Notes: generated from the sequence alone by a model not told the origin. A stretch of DNA of 41,829 nucleotides from Nostoc punctiforme NIES-2108 (GCA_003326195.1 LXQE01000187.1:1-41829); one strand, 5' to 3'. Positions 24,833-34,584 are shown, counted from the first letter of the stretch. Numbers and translations are program-made.

Positions 24833-24990
24833 TTCAGTGAACAGTGAACTATGAACAGTTATCTGTGAGAGATTGATAACTGATAACTGATAACTGTTAA
24901 AAACAACACCACCTTAGTTGCAGCATTTCTTGAATGAGAAAAAGTGCCCTGATTCAAGAAATGCTTCATATTAACAAGCAATAAAAAAAG
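24833..24990. repeat. Intra-operon spacer: GATAACTG tandem repeats and a 13-bp perfect hairpin
   Basis: About 24876-24899 reads GATAACTG three times in tandem, facing an upstream AACAGTTATC arm. Then GCATTTCTTGAAT (24923-24935) pairs perfectly with ATTCAAGAAATGC (24952-24964) across a 16-base loop. It lies between the pilin-like and VirB3-like genes, so it could reduce downstream transcription or protect the pilin message 3' end. Confidence 0.6.
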
Positions 24991-25269
24991 ATGAGAGATG
25001 AAAATAAATTTAGAAGTGTAAATAGAATCTTGGGAGATAGACCCCGATTAGGCCCATTTCCCGCCGATCAGATTTTCCCTTGGTCAGTTATAGCAATATT
25101 AAATGTATTTATTTTCAACTATATGTTGAAAACAAGCTGGTTAGGCACAGGATTAAGCATAGCTTGGGGATGGGCAACATGGTGGTTACTTTCATCAAAT
25201 CAAGAATTTTTTGGCAAGTTTGTGGCAGTGCCTCGAATTAGCAGAGGATATAAACGACATAATTATTAA
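24991..25269 (+). CDS. VirB3/TrbD-like inner-membrane protein
   Basis: The 92-residue protein has the layout of VirB3. A basic, Pro-rich N-terminal stretch (NRILGDRPRLGPFPADQIFP) leads to two membrane helices (about 31-46 and 50-67). A short cytoplasmic tail ends in RISRGYKRHNY. VirB3 helps anchor the VirB4 ATPase and pilin export in conjugative type IV systems. It lies directly before a VirB4-type ATPase gene, which starts four bases after the stop. Size, topology and position all agree, although the sequence is too short for certainty. The preceding hairpin may tune its expression. Confidence 0.6.
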   Translation: MRDENKFRSVNRILGDRPRLGPFPADQIFPWSVIAILNVFIFNYMLKTSWLGTGLSIAWGWATWWLLSSNQEFFGKFVAVPRISRGYKRHNY

Positions 25270-25273
25270 AGTT

Positions 25274-28090
25274 ATGGCAACAAAGCAGAAAGATAAGATC
25301 AAAAAACAAAGGTTAGAAACCGAGCAAGTTAATGTAGTAAAAACTCTTACGCCCTTTGAAGACATTATCCATTTAGCTGGGGTTTGCGATGTTGCTTTGG
25401 GAGGGAGAAAAGGGATAGGAGCATTAATTCTCAAAAATGGGGAATCGATTCAAATCAAATTCTGTTTTGATTGTGTAGGAATTCATTCTAACTTAGCCGC
25501 AGAGCAAATCCTCCCAATCTTTGAGAGCATAGAGGCAGGTTTAAAAGAGATCCCATCAGGAGAGTCATTAACCATACATTTGGGTTCCTTTACAGACGAT
25601 TATTCGAGGCAATCAGAATTAGAGTCTATCGAAAGCAATTGTGATATTGAGCAATTGAAATTACTAATTAGGAGCGAGAGGTTACGAATCAAAGAATTAA
25701 CCAAATCTGGAGTCAGGAAGAACAAGTTTTTAAGATTATGGTGTGCTTATACAGCGTTAGCTGAGTCAGAAATCAGCCAAGACATTGTAGAATCGGCAAT
25801 CCGAAAGTTAGAGAAAGTTTGGTTTAAATTCACCGGAGAAATTCACGCTTTTAACAATAGTAGAATTGAAAATATTCTTAAGAACTCATTTAGCGACGGT
25901 TTTTTGCAGTGGGAATCGTTGCTAAGTAACAAAATGAAACTAGGGATCAGAGTTTTGAGCGCTGAAGATATTTGGAAAGTCTTATGGCATCAATTTAATC
26001 TGACATCACCAACAGCGATTCCTAATCCTTTAATGATTAGTCAAACTCAAGGATTAGTAGAAACTCAAACAAGTGATTTTCACATTCGGCATCATCTCTT
26101 GGAGAATGAAGAATCTGTTCCATTCTTAGATCGGCAATGGGTAAAGATTCAAGATAAATATATTGGGGTGATGAACTTTAGCCAAAAGCCGGGCGGCTGG
26201 ATAGATGAACGCTCTCAATTACGATATCTTTGGGAATTAATTTCCAAAGAAAGTATCTCAGATACAGAAATTATCTGTCAAATCACTAAAGCTAATCAGG
26301 CAATTACCAAAACTAATTTACAACGCCTTACTAAACAGTCAATTACATCGACTGCCTTATCAACAAGTAAAGGAAACATCGATGTCAAAGCCGGAATAAA
26401 TATTGAAGAATCTGTAGAGGCACAACGAACCATTTACAAAGGAAGCGTTGTCGTTTATACCGGAGTAGCTTTTCTTGTCCATAGAAAATCAACAAGAGAA
26501 CTCAATCAGGCTTGCAAATACTTAGCTTCCTACTTTTTAAGACCAGCAGCAGTAGATCGAGAAAAAGAATACGCCTGGAAGACATGGTTGCAATGTTGTC
26601 CATTTGTTTGGGAGCCACTGCTAGCAAAACCTTTTAACCGCAGATTACCTTATTTCAGTTCCGAAGCACCAGGGCTGATGCCTTTGATTCGTACAGCTAC
26701 AGGAGATCGGACTGGCTTTGAGTTGATTGCCGAAGAGGGAGGTACACCAGTACACCTGGATTTGTACAAACAGCATAAAAACATAGCAGTTTTTGGTGCA
26801 ACTCGTTCGGGGAAATCAGTACTGGTGGCTGGAATTTTAACACCTGCACTTGCTCAAGATATACCAGTAGTAGCGTTAGATTACCCCAAACCAGATGGGA
26901 CATCGACATTTAGTGACTATACCAATTTGCTAGGTAAGGATGGTGCATACTTCGATATTTCCAAAGAGTCGAATAATTTGTTTGAACTACCTAATTTGAG
27001 GGGGATGGATCAAGAAACTATTAATGAAAGATTGAATGATTTTAAGGAATTCTTGAAATCCGTCTTAATGACAATGGTGATTGGAACTAGCGTCATTGGC
27101 GTTAGCCCTTCCATGATTACTAATATTGAATCAATCATTGCCCTAGCCTTGAAAACATTTTTTAATGATGATGAAATCAAAGTCCGGTATAAGTTGGCAT
27201 TAGCCGCAGGAGTTGGCACTAAAGCTTGGCTGGACACTCCCACATTACAAGATTTTTTGAATTATTGTTCGCCAGCATTTCTCAAGATAGATTCTATAGC
27301 CAGCAATAGCCAGGAAATTTTATCAGCCTTGGAGCAAATCAGGTTGAGATTAAAGTACTGGCTCTCAACCAGAGTTGGAGAATCAATTAGTCGTCCCTCA
27401 ACTTTCCGAACTGATGCTAAGTTGCTAGTATTTGCACTGCGGAATTTATCGAGTGAGGCAGATGCAGCGATTTTAGCTTTATCAGCTTATGCCGCAGCCC
27501 TTCGACGTGCTTTGTCTTCTAAAGCCAGTATCTTCTTCCTGGATGAAGCGCCGATTCTATTCCAATTTGAGGCGATCGCCGAGTTAATAGGAAGGCTTTG
27601 TGCCAATGGTGCAAAAGCAGGGATACGGGTGATTCTCTCGGCTCAAGAACCAGAAAGTATTTACCAAAGCAAAGCCGCAGCGAAAATCTTCGCCAATATT
27701 ACAACCCGATTGATCGGCAGAATCCAATCTTCGGCAGTAGATCCCTTTGTTGATAGATTTAAATATCCTTACGAAATCATTCAAACCAATAGTACAGAGG
27801 CTTTCTATCCAACAAAATCCGGCATTTACTCACAGTGGTTATTGGATGATTCAGGTAAACTTACATTCTGTCGTTATTATCCAGCACACTGTTTATTGTC
27901 CGCAGTCGCTAACAATCCTTATGAGCAAGAATTACGAACTTTATTCCTGAAAAAATATCAAGATAATCCAATACTAGGACAAGTCAAGTTTTCTGAAGAT
28001 TATATCAGAATGGTTCGGGGAGAGCCGTTATCTTCAACTGCCCAAGAATTACTTAGGAGTTTAAATTCTAAAACCTTAGTCGTCAACTGA
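25274..28090 (+). CDS. VirB4/TraC-like conjugation ATPase
   Basis: The 938-residue protein follows the VirB4 design. The N-terminal ~500 residues form the membrane-linked region, and the ATPase follows: Walker A GATRSGKS (508-515) and Walker B SIFFLDEAP (about 752-760), then RVILSAQEPES, typical of the TraC/VirB4 RecA core. VirB4 proteins energise pilus subunit handling and substrate transfer at the inner membrane. ATG 25274 is chosen because the in-frame start at 25211 would lie inside the VirB3-like gene. It is long for the family (usually 750-850 residues) and has an extended N-terminal domain. It is the best-supported core component of the secretion system here. Confidence 0.9.
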   Translation: MATKQKDKIKKQRLETEQVNVVKTLTPFEDIIHLAGVCDVALGGRKGIGALILKNGESIQIKFCFDCVGIHSNLAAEQILPIFESIEAGLKEIPSGESLTIHLGSFTDDYSRQSELESIESNCDIEQLKLLIRSERLRIKELTKSGVRKNKFLRLWCAYTALAESEISQDIVESAIRKLEKVWFKFTGEIHAFNNSRIENILKNSFSDGFLQWESLLSNKMKLGIRVLSAEDIWKVLWHQFNLTSPTAIPNPLMISQTQGLVETQTSDFHIRHHLLENEESVPFLDRQWVKIQDKYIGVMNFSQKPGGWIDERSQLRYLWELISKESISDTEIICQITKANQAITKTNLQRLTKQSITSTALSTSKGNIDVKAGINIEESVEAQRTIYKGSVVVYTGVAFLVHRKSTRELNQACKYLASYFLRPAAVDREKEYAWKTWLQCCPFVWEPLLAKPFNRRLPYFSSEAPGLMPLIRTATGDRTGFELIAEEGGTPVHLDLYKQHKNIAVFGATRSGKSVLVAGILTPALAQDIPVVALDYPKPDGTSTFSDYTNLLGKDGAYFDISKESNNLFELPNLRGMDQETINERLNDFKEFLKSVLMTMVIGTSVIGVSPSMITNIESIIALALKTFFNDDEIKVRYKLALAAGVGTKAWLDTPTLQDFLNYCSPAFLKIDSIASNSQEILSALEQIRLRLKYWLSTRVGESISRPSTFRTDAKLLVFALRNLSSEADAAILALSAYAAALRRALSSKASIFFLDEAPILFQFEAIAELIGRLCANGAKAGIRVILSAQEPESIYQSKAAAKIFANITTRLIGRIQSSAVDPFVDRFKYPYEIIQTNSTEAFYPTKSGIYSQWLLDDSGKLTFCRYYPAHCLLSAVANNPYEQELRTLFLKKYQDNPILGQVKFSEDYIRMVRGEPLSSTAQELLRSLNSKTLVVN

Positions 28091-28331
28091 TTGTAGGTCG
28101 CAGATTGCAGATTGACCCCATAACTAAAGTTAGGGGCTTGGAATTGATAGATTTTAGATTTTAGATTTATTGATGATTTTAGAAGGTAGATTGTAGATTA
28201 TCCCCATTAATAAATTAAGGGGCTTGATTTTTCAATCTGCTTTTCTTTAATCTCCAATCTCCAATCTTCTCGGTCACATCAATGTAGAATCCTTCTTCAT
28301 CAATTCAAGGTAAAAAAGGGAGTATTTCAGT
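28091..28331. repeat. Spacer with two related CCCC...GGGG hairpins and AGATT(G/T)-rich repeats
   Basis: ACCCCATAACTAAAGTTAGGGGC (about 28115-28137) and TCCCCATTAATAAATTAAGGGGC (about 28200-28222) are related hairpins with flanks of TTG(C/T)AGATT repeats. A third relative lies at 19159-19181. CTCCAATCTCCAATCTTC ends the tract. The spacer lies between the VirB4-like and VirB5-like genes, breaking an otherwise tight operon, so it may act as an internal attenuator. Confidence 0.5.
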
Positions 28332-29054
28332 ATGAAGGGAATTAAAAAGATTAGTCTAGCCGTCATTATATCTAGTGGAGTTACGAGTTTATTAATCACT
28401 GCACCCAGTTATGGAATATCACTAGACCTAAATACTTTTTTAGCTTCAATTAGAAATCAGATTCAGAGCGAAATGAGCCAAATTAGCAGTATAGCTTCAG
28501 ATAAAATTAATAATTTCTGGGCAGCAGCCCAAGAGGATGCTAATTCCGCAATTAATGGTGCTACTGGTGTAATGGGTGCGCCAGATCCAGTTGAAAGTGG
28601 TCAGCGTTTGAAAGTATCCTTAGCATCCGGCTCTGATTGGGCAACAGCATCAACAATCGGACAAGACTTACAGCGAGAAATTACAAAAGCATCAGTCTCT
28701 GGTGTATTAGGGCAACTTGGTCAGCAGGATACTGCCAACAAAATTGATCAAACTACACAAACGGCTCAAGACGCTTCAAACCTGGGGGAGCAAGCACAAG
28801 AGATGAATGCCTCACAGAATATTTTAAAAGTAATAGCAGCCCAAAATGGTCTGGTGGTTTCGATGCTGGCACAACAGCGCACTGATTCATTGCAATCACG
28901 CTCTGATACCGCACAGTCTAATATGATGCTGACCCAAATTGCAGGACAATTAGCAGCAAATCGCCAAAAAGAAGATATTCGAGAAGAAGGATTAATTTCT
29001 CTCAATCTCGAAGTTGTAGGTATGTCTGTGTTAGATCCTACTTACTCACCCTGA
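28332..29054 (+). CDS. Exported VirB5/TrbJ-like protein
   Basis: The 240-residue protein has a classic signal peptide (KGIKKISLAVIISSGVTSLL then APSYG|I). The rest is mostly helical and Gln/Ser/Ala-rich, for example a SEMSQISSIASDKINNFWAA stretch. VirB5/TrbJ proteins are periplasmic or pilus-tip helical bundles with this look. The ribosome site AGGGAG lies before ATG 28332. It precedes the polytopic VirB6-like gene as in the standard B4-B5-B6 order. Sequence similarity in this family is low, so the call is by topology and order. Confidence 0.6.
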   Translation: MKGIKKISLAVIISSGVTSLLITAPSYGISLDLNTFLASIRNQIQSEMSQISSIASDKINNFWAAAQEDANSAINGATGVMGAPDPVESGQRLKVSLASGSDWATASTIGQDLQREITKASVSGVLGQLGQQDTANKIDQTTQTAQDASNLGEQAQEMNASQNILKVIAAQNGLVVSMLAQQRTDSLQSRSDTAQSNMMLTQIAGQLAANRQKEDIREEGLISLNLEVVGMSVLDPTYSP

Positions 29055-29109
29055 AGAAAGTGTGTTTGCAATTCCCTAAACCTCTTACGCAAAAAAAAAG
29101 GATTATTGT

Positions 29110-30210
29110 ATGTATTTGTTAGCGCAGCAAGTGCTTGGTGGTGAGTTAGTCAAAAAAGCATCTGAAACAAATGTATTCATATCAGCAGGATTTAATGATT
29201 TATGGGATAGGACTTTAAATGGGCAACTGTACGAAATTATATGTAAGGTAGGAGTATTATTTGCGGTTGCGACATTAACCTTTTTCATGATTGAGTGGAC
29301 AAAGCAAATGCTCAATGGTGATGAACAACGAGCTTTCACTGATTTTATCTGGCCTTTGATTGTGGTGGTGTTGTTGTCAAATCATGGCGAAGTACTAGGA
29401 AACTCGACGTTAGGGATTAGGAACTACATCAACAATGTAAATAATATGGTATTGGTACAAACGGCTGATGGGCTAGATTTAAGAGTTGCATTTCAAAAAG
29501 CAGCAGGGCTATCAGCTGCTCGTAGTGCTATCGGATTAGCAATTGAAAGATGTCGCAGTTCTTCATTACAGCCGAATGAAGCAATTGCTTGTTTACAACA
29601 GGCTAAAGAAGACCTAAGCCAGAAATACCCGTCAGCTTTCGATCAAAATACTGGCCCTTTCAAATGGTTTTCGAGTGCAATAGATAAAGTCATTGAAGCT
29701 CCGATTGAGGCAATTAGAGAGAAGAAAAATCCCATTCAGATATTATTTTCTTCCATTAGTGGCTTTATTGGTTCCGGCGTGACTTCAACAATTTCATTAG
29801 TGATGCTGTCGATGAATGGCTCATATCAATGGGCAATTGAATTAACAATGTTAGTTACAGCATTTCTCGGCCCGCTTGCTGTTGGGGGTTCTTTATTACC
29901 TTACGGAGCTAAATCAATTTACACTTGGCTGATTGGTTATTTCAGTATTGGTATAGGTAAACTCTCTTTTAACATGATTGTTGGTTTTGCTGGACAACTA
30001 ATCTCTGATTCTCAAGCAGATCAACCCATGTTCTTCCTGTTTACAATTGGAATTTGCGCTCCCTTCTTGGCTACGGGATTAGCCGCAGGTGGTGGTTTAG
30101 CGCTGCTACAACAAATTAATAAAGCCTCAGAGACTTATGGTGCAATTGCCGCAGAAGCTGGCATTGCAATAATCACTAGAGGTGTTAGTTTGGCGAAGTC
30201 TAGGAAATAA
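29110..30210 (+). CDS. VirB6/TrbL-like polytopic membrane protein
   Basis: The 366-residue protein has about six hydrophobic segments. They include YEIICKVGVLFAVATLTFFM (about 38-57), FIWPLIVVVLLSN, the ISGFIGSGVTSTISLVMLSM region, AIELTMLVTAFLGPLAVGGS, TWLIGYFSIGIGKLSFNMIV and FLFTIGICAPFLATGLAAGG. The Gly/Ala-rich later helices and the long polar middle loop are typical of VirB6/TrbL, part of the inner-membrane channel. AGGATTATTGT precedes the ATG. It sits between VirB5- and VirB8-like genes, again in standard order. Confidence 0.75.
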   Translation: MYLLAQQVLGGELVKKASETNVFISAGFNDLWDRTLNGQLYEIICKVGVLFAVATLTFFMIEWTKQMLNGDEQRAFTDFIWPLIVVVLLSNHGEVLGNSTLGIRNYINNVNNMVLVQTADGLDLRVAFQKAAGLSAARSAIGLAIERCRSSSLQPNEAIACLQQAKEDLSQKYPSAFDQNTGPFKWFSSAIDKVIEAPIEAIREKKNPIQILFSSISGFIGSGVTSTISLVMLSMNGSYQWAIELTMLVTAFLGPLAVGGSLLPYGAKSIYTWLIGYFSIGIGKLSFNMIVGFAGQLISDSQADQPMFFLFTIGICAPFLATGLAAGGGLALLQQINKASETYGAIAAEAGIAIITRGVSLAKSRK

Positions 30211-30215
30211 GAGAT

Positions 30216-30980
30216 ATGGTCAACACGAAAAACCGAAAATTAGAGCCATTACAACTACTGCAATTTAATAAATCAGTCCCAACAAGAATTGGAATCATTT
30301 CATTAGTAGGATTTTCTTGTGCAATACTTTCATTACTATTGCAATTTCTTAATTATGGAGCAATCAGAGGATTAAGTAAAAAGCAATTAGCTTTAGTACA
30401 GTTAGATGATGGCAAAACTGTTACTGCTAAATCAGTAGACGAAAATCAACGTTCACCAGAAGTAATTAAGAAGTTTGTTGGCGATACGTTCACTAGAATG
30501 TTTAGCTGGGATGGATTAGTTAAAATTTACAACGACTTGGGAGAACCAATTACCAAGCAAGACAAAGGAATAGATATTGACGCAGCAAGTGGAAAAAAGA
30601 AAGTTACAACTAAGGCTTATGAAGCTGCTTTTGCAATTAGTGAAAATCAGAACTTTCGAGCAGCGTTTTTACAAAAGCTGGCAGAACTCACCCCCAGCAA
30701 AATATTTGAAGGAAATATGCAAGCATCTTTAATTCCTCGTTATATTGGAGAGCCGCGATTAATTAGAGATGGGGTCTGGCAAGTAGATATCGTCGCAACT
30801 ATTGTGACTTTTACAACTTCTGATAATACGGGACAGGGAATTACCTTCAATAAGACTGTAACTGTAGAAGCAGTGAATACGCCACGAGAAATTACTGCTC
30901 TCACTGAACTTTCTCGGAAAATCTATGAAGCTCGTAGCGCTGGTTTAGAAATTACACAAATCAATGATTTGAAACTCTAA
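30216..30980 (+). CDS. VirB8-like bitopic protein
   Basis: The 254-residue protein has a short cytoplasmic N-terminus. One membrane helix follows (about 23-43, IGIISLVGFSCAILSLLLQF), then a periplasmic domain of ~200 residues. The later strands (VWQVDIVATIVTF, then ITFNKTVTVEAV) fit the NTF2-like sheet of VirB8. VirB8 nucleates assembly of the core complex. It starts five bases after the VirB6-like stop and is followed five bases later by the VirB10-like gene. The match is by topology and context; direct motif similarity is modest. Confidence 0.7.
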   Translation: MVNTKNRKLEPLQLLQFNKSVPTRIGIISLVGFSCAILSLLLQFLNYGAIRGLSKKQLALVQLDDGKTVTAKSVDENQRSPEVIKKFVGDTFTRMFSWDGLVKIYNDLGEPITKQDKGIDIDAASGKKKVTTKAYEAAFAISENQNFRAAFLQKLAELTPSKIFEGNMQASLIPRYIGEPRLIRDGVWQVDIVATIVTFTTSDNTGQGITFNKTVTVEAVNTPREITALTELSRKIYEARSAGLEITQINDLKL

Positions 30981-30985
30981 TAATT

Positions 30986-32551
30986 ATGTCACTAAAAAAC
31001 GAACACCAGAATTTGACTATAGATCAAATCTTGAGATTTTCAGAGGATACAAATGATAGACAAAGCAGAGAAAAGCCTAACCAGGAAGACTCCGAAGAAT
31101 TTCCATCGATTACCAAGCACACTGTCACTACTTCTCCTTGGTCAAGATTGGGGATAATCGCTATTCCCTTTGGCTTAGGGTTTTTAGTAATCTTTTATTT
31201 TCTTAATGGCATTTTCAATCCTGCTAGAAGTCCAGAAGCGATAACTGCTAAAGCTGATAAAACATCCCCAACCTTGGAGAAAGTCGAGCAACAAGATGGT
31301 GATGTCTATGCCAAATTAGCCTTGAATAAACAAGAAGATGAATTGAATAAAATTAATCAGAGTAAGGAAGAAGTTAAAATTAATAATAAGCCTGTAAGTC
31401 TTGCAGCTTCGCCATCAACACCAACAGCTAGACCTGTAGCACAAACACAAAGTCCTAGCCCTAGACGATATTACGTTCCGAGTAGAACTAACTCGACTAT
31501 TTCATCACCACCTCGTAATCAAACGTTGCCAAGAATTAGTAATCCTGTTAGGACTGTTACGCCGAAAACAGAAACGTCAACAGACGTAATAGCTGAATTT
31601 AATCGACTTCGCAGCTTAGGATCTTACGGAAAAATCGCTTATACACCTACTTCAAATAATCAGCAGATATCAACAGAGGCAACATCCTTTCAAGCACCGA
31701 GTACAACACGAATTCAACTACAGCCACCTAATAGTGCTTATACAACACAGCAAACACGTCCTAACTTCTCTAACAGTACACCTACAGAAATTGAGAAAAT
31801 TCGCCCTCGTTGGTCAGCCGATTCTAAATCTGATAAACAAATAGCAGATGGTAATTACTTGCCTCAAGAAAACCAAATTCTGCAACAGCGTAAAACTCGC
31901 TATTTAGTTGTTGGGGAATTCGCAAATGGTATTTTAGTGACTTCAGTCATCAAGCAGCAAAGCGAAAATCGCTTCCAACAACAGCAAAATCCAGATGATA
32001 GTAAACGCTATGTTGCTAGATTAACGGCTGATTTGCATGACAACTATGGAAATGTGGCAATTCATAAAGGCACTTTTTTAGCCGTTGAACCCCTACAGGT
32101 TAATGGTGGCTCTTATGTAAGTGTGCAAGTCACCAGCATTATCAAAGATAACACTGAGTACCCAATTAGTAGCGGTGCAATTTCTGTATTAGGAGAAGGC
32201 GGCAAACCCTTGTTAGCTAAACAGTTCCAAGATAAGAAAGGGGGAGGTTCTGACTTGACTGTGGGATTAGTCAGTGGTTTGGGTCAAGTAGGAACTATCC
32301 TGAATCAATCTGATTCTACGAGCAGTGTAGTTAATTCTGCTACTGGGACATTTAGCTCTAGCACGACTTCAAACAGCCAGCGCAATATTGGCGGGGCATT
32401 TTTACAAGGTGCTTTTGGCAAGCTTAGTGACATTATTACTCGTCGTGCAGAAACTTCTAACCAACAAATCACCCCTCGTCCCAATGTTTGGTATATCCCA
32501 CAGGGGACGAAGATTACCTTTTTGGTGAACCGTTCTCTGGAGTTGCCATGA
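30986..32551 (+). CDS. VirB10/TrbI-like scaffold protein
   Basis: The 521-residue protein shows the VirB10 pattern. A cytoplasmic head precedes one membrane helix (about 55-78, RLGIIAIPFGLGFLVIFYFL). A long Pro/Thr/Ser/Gln-rich stalk (130-300) follows, then a C-terminal beta domain (from about 345, KRYVARLTADLHDNYGNVAI). This domain ends with VWYIPQGTKITFLVNRSLEL, the usual TrbI end. VirB10 spans both membranes and gates the channel. Its stop overlaps the start of the next gene. The gene order places VirB10 before the VirB9-like gene, unlike the usual B8-B9-B10. Confidence 0.85.
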   Translation: MSLKNEHQNLTIDQILRFSEDTNDRQSREKPNQEDSEEFPSITKHTVTTSPWSRLGIIAIPFGLGFLVIFYFLNGIFNPARSPEAITAKADKTSPTLEKVEQQDGDVYAKLALNKQEDELNKINQSKEEVKINNKPVSLAASPSTPTARPVAQTQSPSPRRYYVPSRTNSTISSPPRNQTLPRISNPVRTVTPKTETSTDVIAEFNRLRSLGSYGKIAYTPTSNNQQISTEATSFQAPSTTRIQLQPPNSAYTTQQTRPNFSNSTPTEIEKIRPRWSADSKSDKQIADGNYLPQENQILQQRKTRYLVVGEFANGILVTSVIKQQSENRFQQQQNPDDSKRYVARLTADLHDNYGNVAIHKGTFLAVEPLQVNGGSYVSVQVTSIIKDNTEYPISSGAISVLGEGGKPLLAKQFQDKKGGGSDLTVGLVSGLGQVGTILNQSDSTSSVVNSATGTFSSSTTSNSQRNIGGAFLQGAFGKLSDIITRRAETSNQQITPRPNVWYIPQGTKITFLVNRSLELP

Positions 32552-33279
32552 AGAAGTTAAAACTCATCACAGCGTTCCAGCTTGGGGTTGCTGCTTTTTT
32601 GGCAGTGTGTCTAGTTCCAGTCAAAACCTATGCTCAAAGTACAGTCCGCACCATAAAGCAATCTCAGGTTAGTGGCAGTACTGCCAAGCTACAAAAAATT
32701 CAAGTCTGGAATGGCTCAGGCGTATCAATTTCATTTTTTGAAGTCAATGAAATGGTAAAGCGGGTGTGGATTGACGATCCCTCCCAAATTTTGATTGACA
32801 CTGATGGTTGTTTAGAGGGAATCGACCAGAACTGTCAAAACAGTAGTGCTGGATTACTTCACTTACGCCGGATCAAAAAGGTTACAGTTCCAGGACTGCC
32901 GCAAACAAGTGCAACTTTGCTTACAGTGATTACTCAAACTGCTTCTGGCTCGCGCAAAGTTTACCACTTTCAAGTTACCCCATCTAATTCCCGTCCTGAA
33001 TACAGTCAAGTGTCAATTATCTCGGATAAACCATCTTCAAGAGTTACTCGACCCTTATTATCACCCCTAGTACAAACTATCAACACCACAAAACAAATCA
33101 GGGCAGGGATGAGCGTAGCGATTAGTAATGGTTTGCTCTCCTCATCTGATGAACTTCACAATCGGATTGAGCAATTCTTGACTCATTTTCAAGCTGGAGA
33201 GCAAATTCCTGCTGCTGCTCTTCAAGCTGGTGTCTCACTTAATTTAGTTAACAAATTAATCGAGCTTGGACAAATATGA
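32548..33279 (+). CDS. Exported VirB9/TraK-like protein
   Basis: The 243-residue protein begins with a signal peptide (KKLKLITAFQLGVAAFLAVC, cleavage near TYAQ|S). It has beta-rich stretches (GSGVSISFFEVNEMVKRVWI) followed by DDPSQI, and LLTVITQTASGSRKVYHF near residues 130-147. The N-terminal part of VirB9/TraK has the same look: a strand, then VxxVWIDDPS-like words, then HL(R)xI and a Gly-Ser-rich strand. The ATG overlaps the VirB10-like stop (ATGA), and its own end overlaps the next gene the same way, so all three are co-translated. The assignment is likely but not certain. Confidence 0.6.
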   Translation: MKKLKLITAFQLGVAAFLAVCLVPVKTYAQSTVRTIKQSQVSGSTAKLQKIQVWNGSGVSISFFEVNEMVKRVWIDDPSQILIDTDGCLEGIDQNCQNSSAGLLHLRRIKKVTVPGLPQTSATLLTVITQTASGSRKVYHFQVTPSNSRPEYSQVSIISDKPSSRVTRPLLSPLVQTINTTKQIRAGMSVAISNGLLSSSDELHNRIEQFLTHFQAGEQIPAAALQAGVSLNLVNKLIELGQI

Positions 33280-34490
33280 AATCATCAAAGCGTTCGCCCC
33301 AAATTAGTTTTGACACGATTCGCTATTTAATATTGTTTGGATTGCTCGGAGGATTGTTTATTCACAGTTTTTGGAAATATGGAATTATGAATCAGGTAAT
33401 TGGATTTATACTGCCCAAAGCCTCAGCACAAGTCCCATTTGTCAGTAGCAACAATGGCTTGATTCCAGATTGGTCAAAAATGAAGTTTCAAGACATGATT
33501 GTATCTGAATCTGGTCATGTTACTTACCCATCCGTGAGAGGTAATCAGACTAGAACTTGGCAAGCTGGACAAAGTATTGGCGATTTTATGGAGCTTGGGG
33601 ATTTTGAAGATGCCAATCTGAATATTGAAAAACTTACCCTAAGAGCGATATCTCAGGCATTAGCTATTGATTTAGATGGTTTAAAGCTTGACGATTTTGG
33701 AATCATCAAAACTCAAACTCTTAGCGATTTAGTCAAAGCTATACCTGATTTAGCTAATCAATCAGCCAGGAACGTAGCACCAATAGCTGACTTTTTTCGC
33801 CAAATGGGTATCAGCACTAATCAAAGAATTGGTAATGTTGCTAATTATTACAACTTAGACAATATCCCTCTCGGCAATAAAATTGATTTGTCTAAATACA
33901 AGCTGACATCCATTCCGGGGATTGAAAACTCATCATTTGATGAATTTGCTAATTGGCAAGATACTCTCATTTCAGACATCCCCGGATTGAAGGATTTATC
34001 TTGGAATAATTTTCCTACTGTACCAGAGCCGGATCTGTCTTTCGTTGGGCAAGTAGATTTGCCTTTGGGAGATATAGAAGCTAACCGGATTCGCAGCATT
34101 TCTGGCAGTTATCAAGAGGGGTTTAATGTCCCTTGCAATCAAAATAATTGCGCCCACTTTGAAGCTTCAGGTCTTGGTCAGACTACTGGAGCGCAATGGA
34201 TTTCGGGTAAAGTCCAGAAAGTCAAAGGTGGCTATGGAATTTTAGCTGTAGCTAATGGTGGCCTTGAGCCAACTGGTCGTCATCCCTTTGGTAAATCATT
34301 TAAACAAGTTGTTTGGGATATAGATGAATCAAGCGGTTCCGTTAACACCGCTATGTTTTTCCGTTTCTGCAAGAATATTCTTTTTCTTGGTCGGACTTGT
34401 ACCCCCTATTTTATCGGGCCAGTACCATTCATTACTTACCATGAAAAAGACCCAATTATTTTTGGTAGTCCTTCTAGCGTCCCCGATTGA
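33276..34490 (+). CDS. Large exported protein of the transfer operon, function unknown
   Basis: The 404-residue protein overlaps the previous gene by four bases. A basic start and hydrophobic segment (about 16-45) end in KASAQ|VPF, a likely signal peptidase site. The mature part has repeated asparagine/aspartate- and leucine-containing segments, for example IDLSKYKLTSIPGIENSSFD and ISDIPGLKDLSWNNF. The C-terminal ~130 residues contain four cysteines in pairs (PCNQNNC, then C and RTC), which suggests a disulphide-stabilised periplasmic domain. I recognise no family. Its position between VirB9-like and coupling protein genes makes an envelope role in transfer likely. Confidence 0.6.
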   Translation: MKSSKRSPQISFDTIRYLILFGLLGGLFIHSFWKYGIMNQVIGFILPKASAQVPFVSSNNGLIPDWSKMKFQDMIVSESGHVTYPSVRGNQTRTWQAGQSIGDFMELGDFEDANLNIEKLTLRAISQALAIDLDGLKLDDFGIIKTQTLSDLVKAIPDLANQSARNVAPIADFFRQMGISTNQRIGNVANYYNLDNIPLGNKIDLSKYKLTSIPGIENSSFDEFANWQDTLISDIPGLKDLSWNNFPTVPEPDLSFVGQVDLPLGDIEANRIRSISGSYQEGFNVPCNQNNCAHFEASGLGQTTGAQWISGKVQKVKGGYGILAVANGGLEPTGRHPFGKSFKQVVWDIDESSGSVNTAMFFRFCKNILFLGRTCTPYFIGPVPFITYHEKDPIIFGSPSSVPD

Positions 34491-34584
34491 ATGGCACTAA
34501 GATTCATGTGAAACCTAGCCAGGAACATCAATGATTTACGCTTAACAAGAGTGCCATTACGTCCCAAAATAACTATTGTTACGT

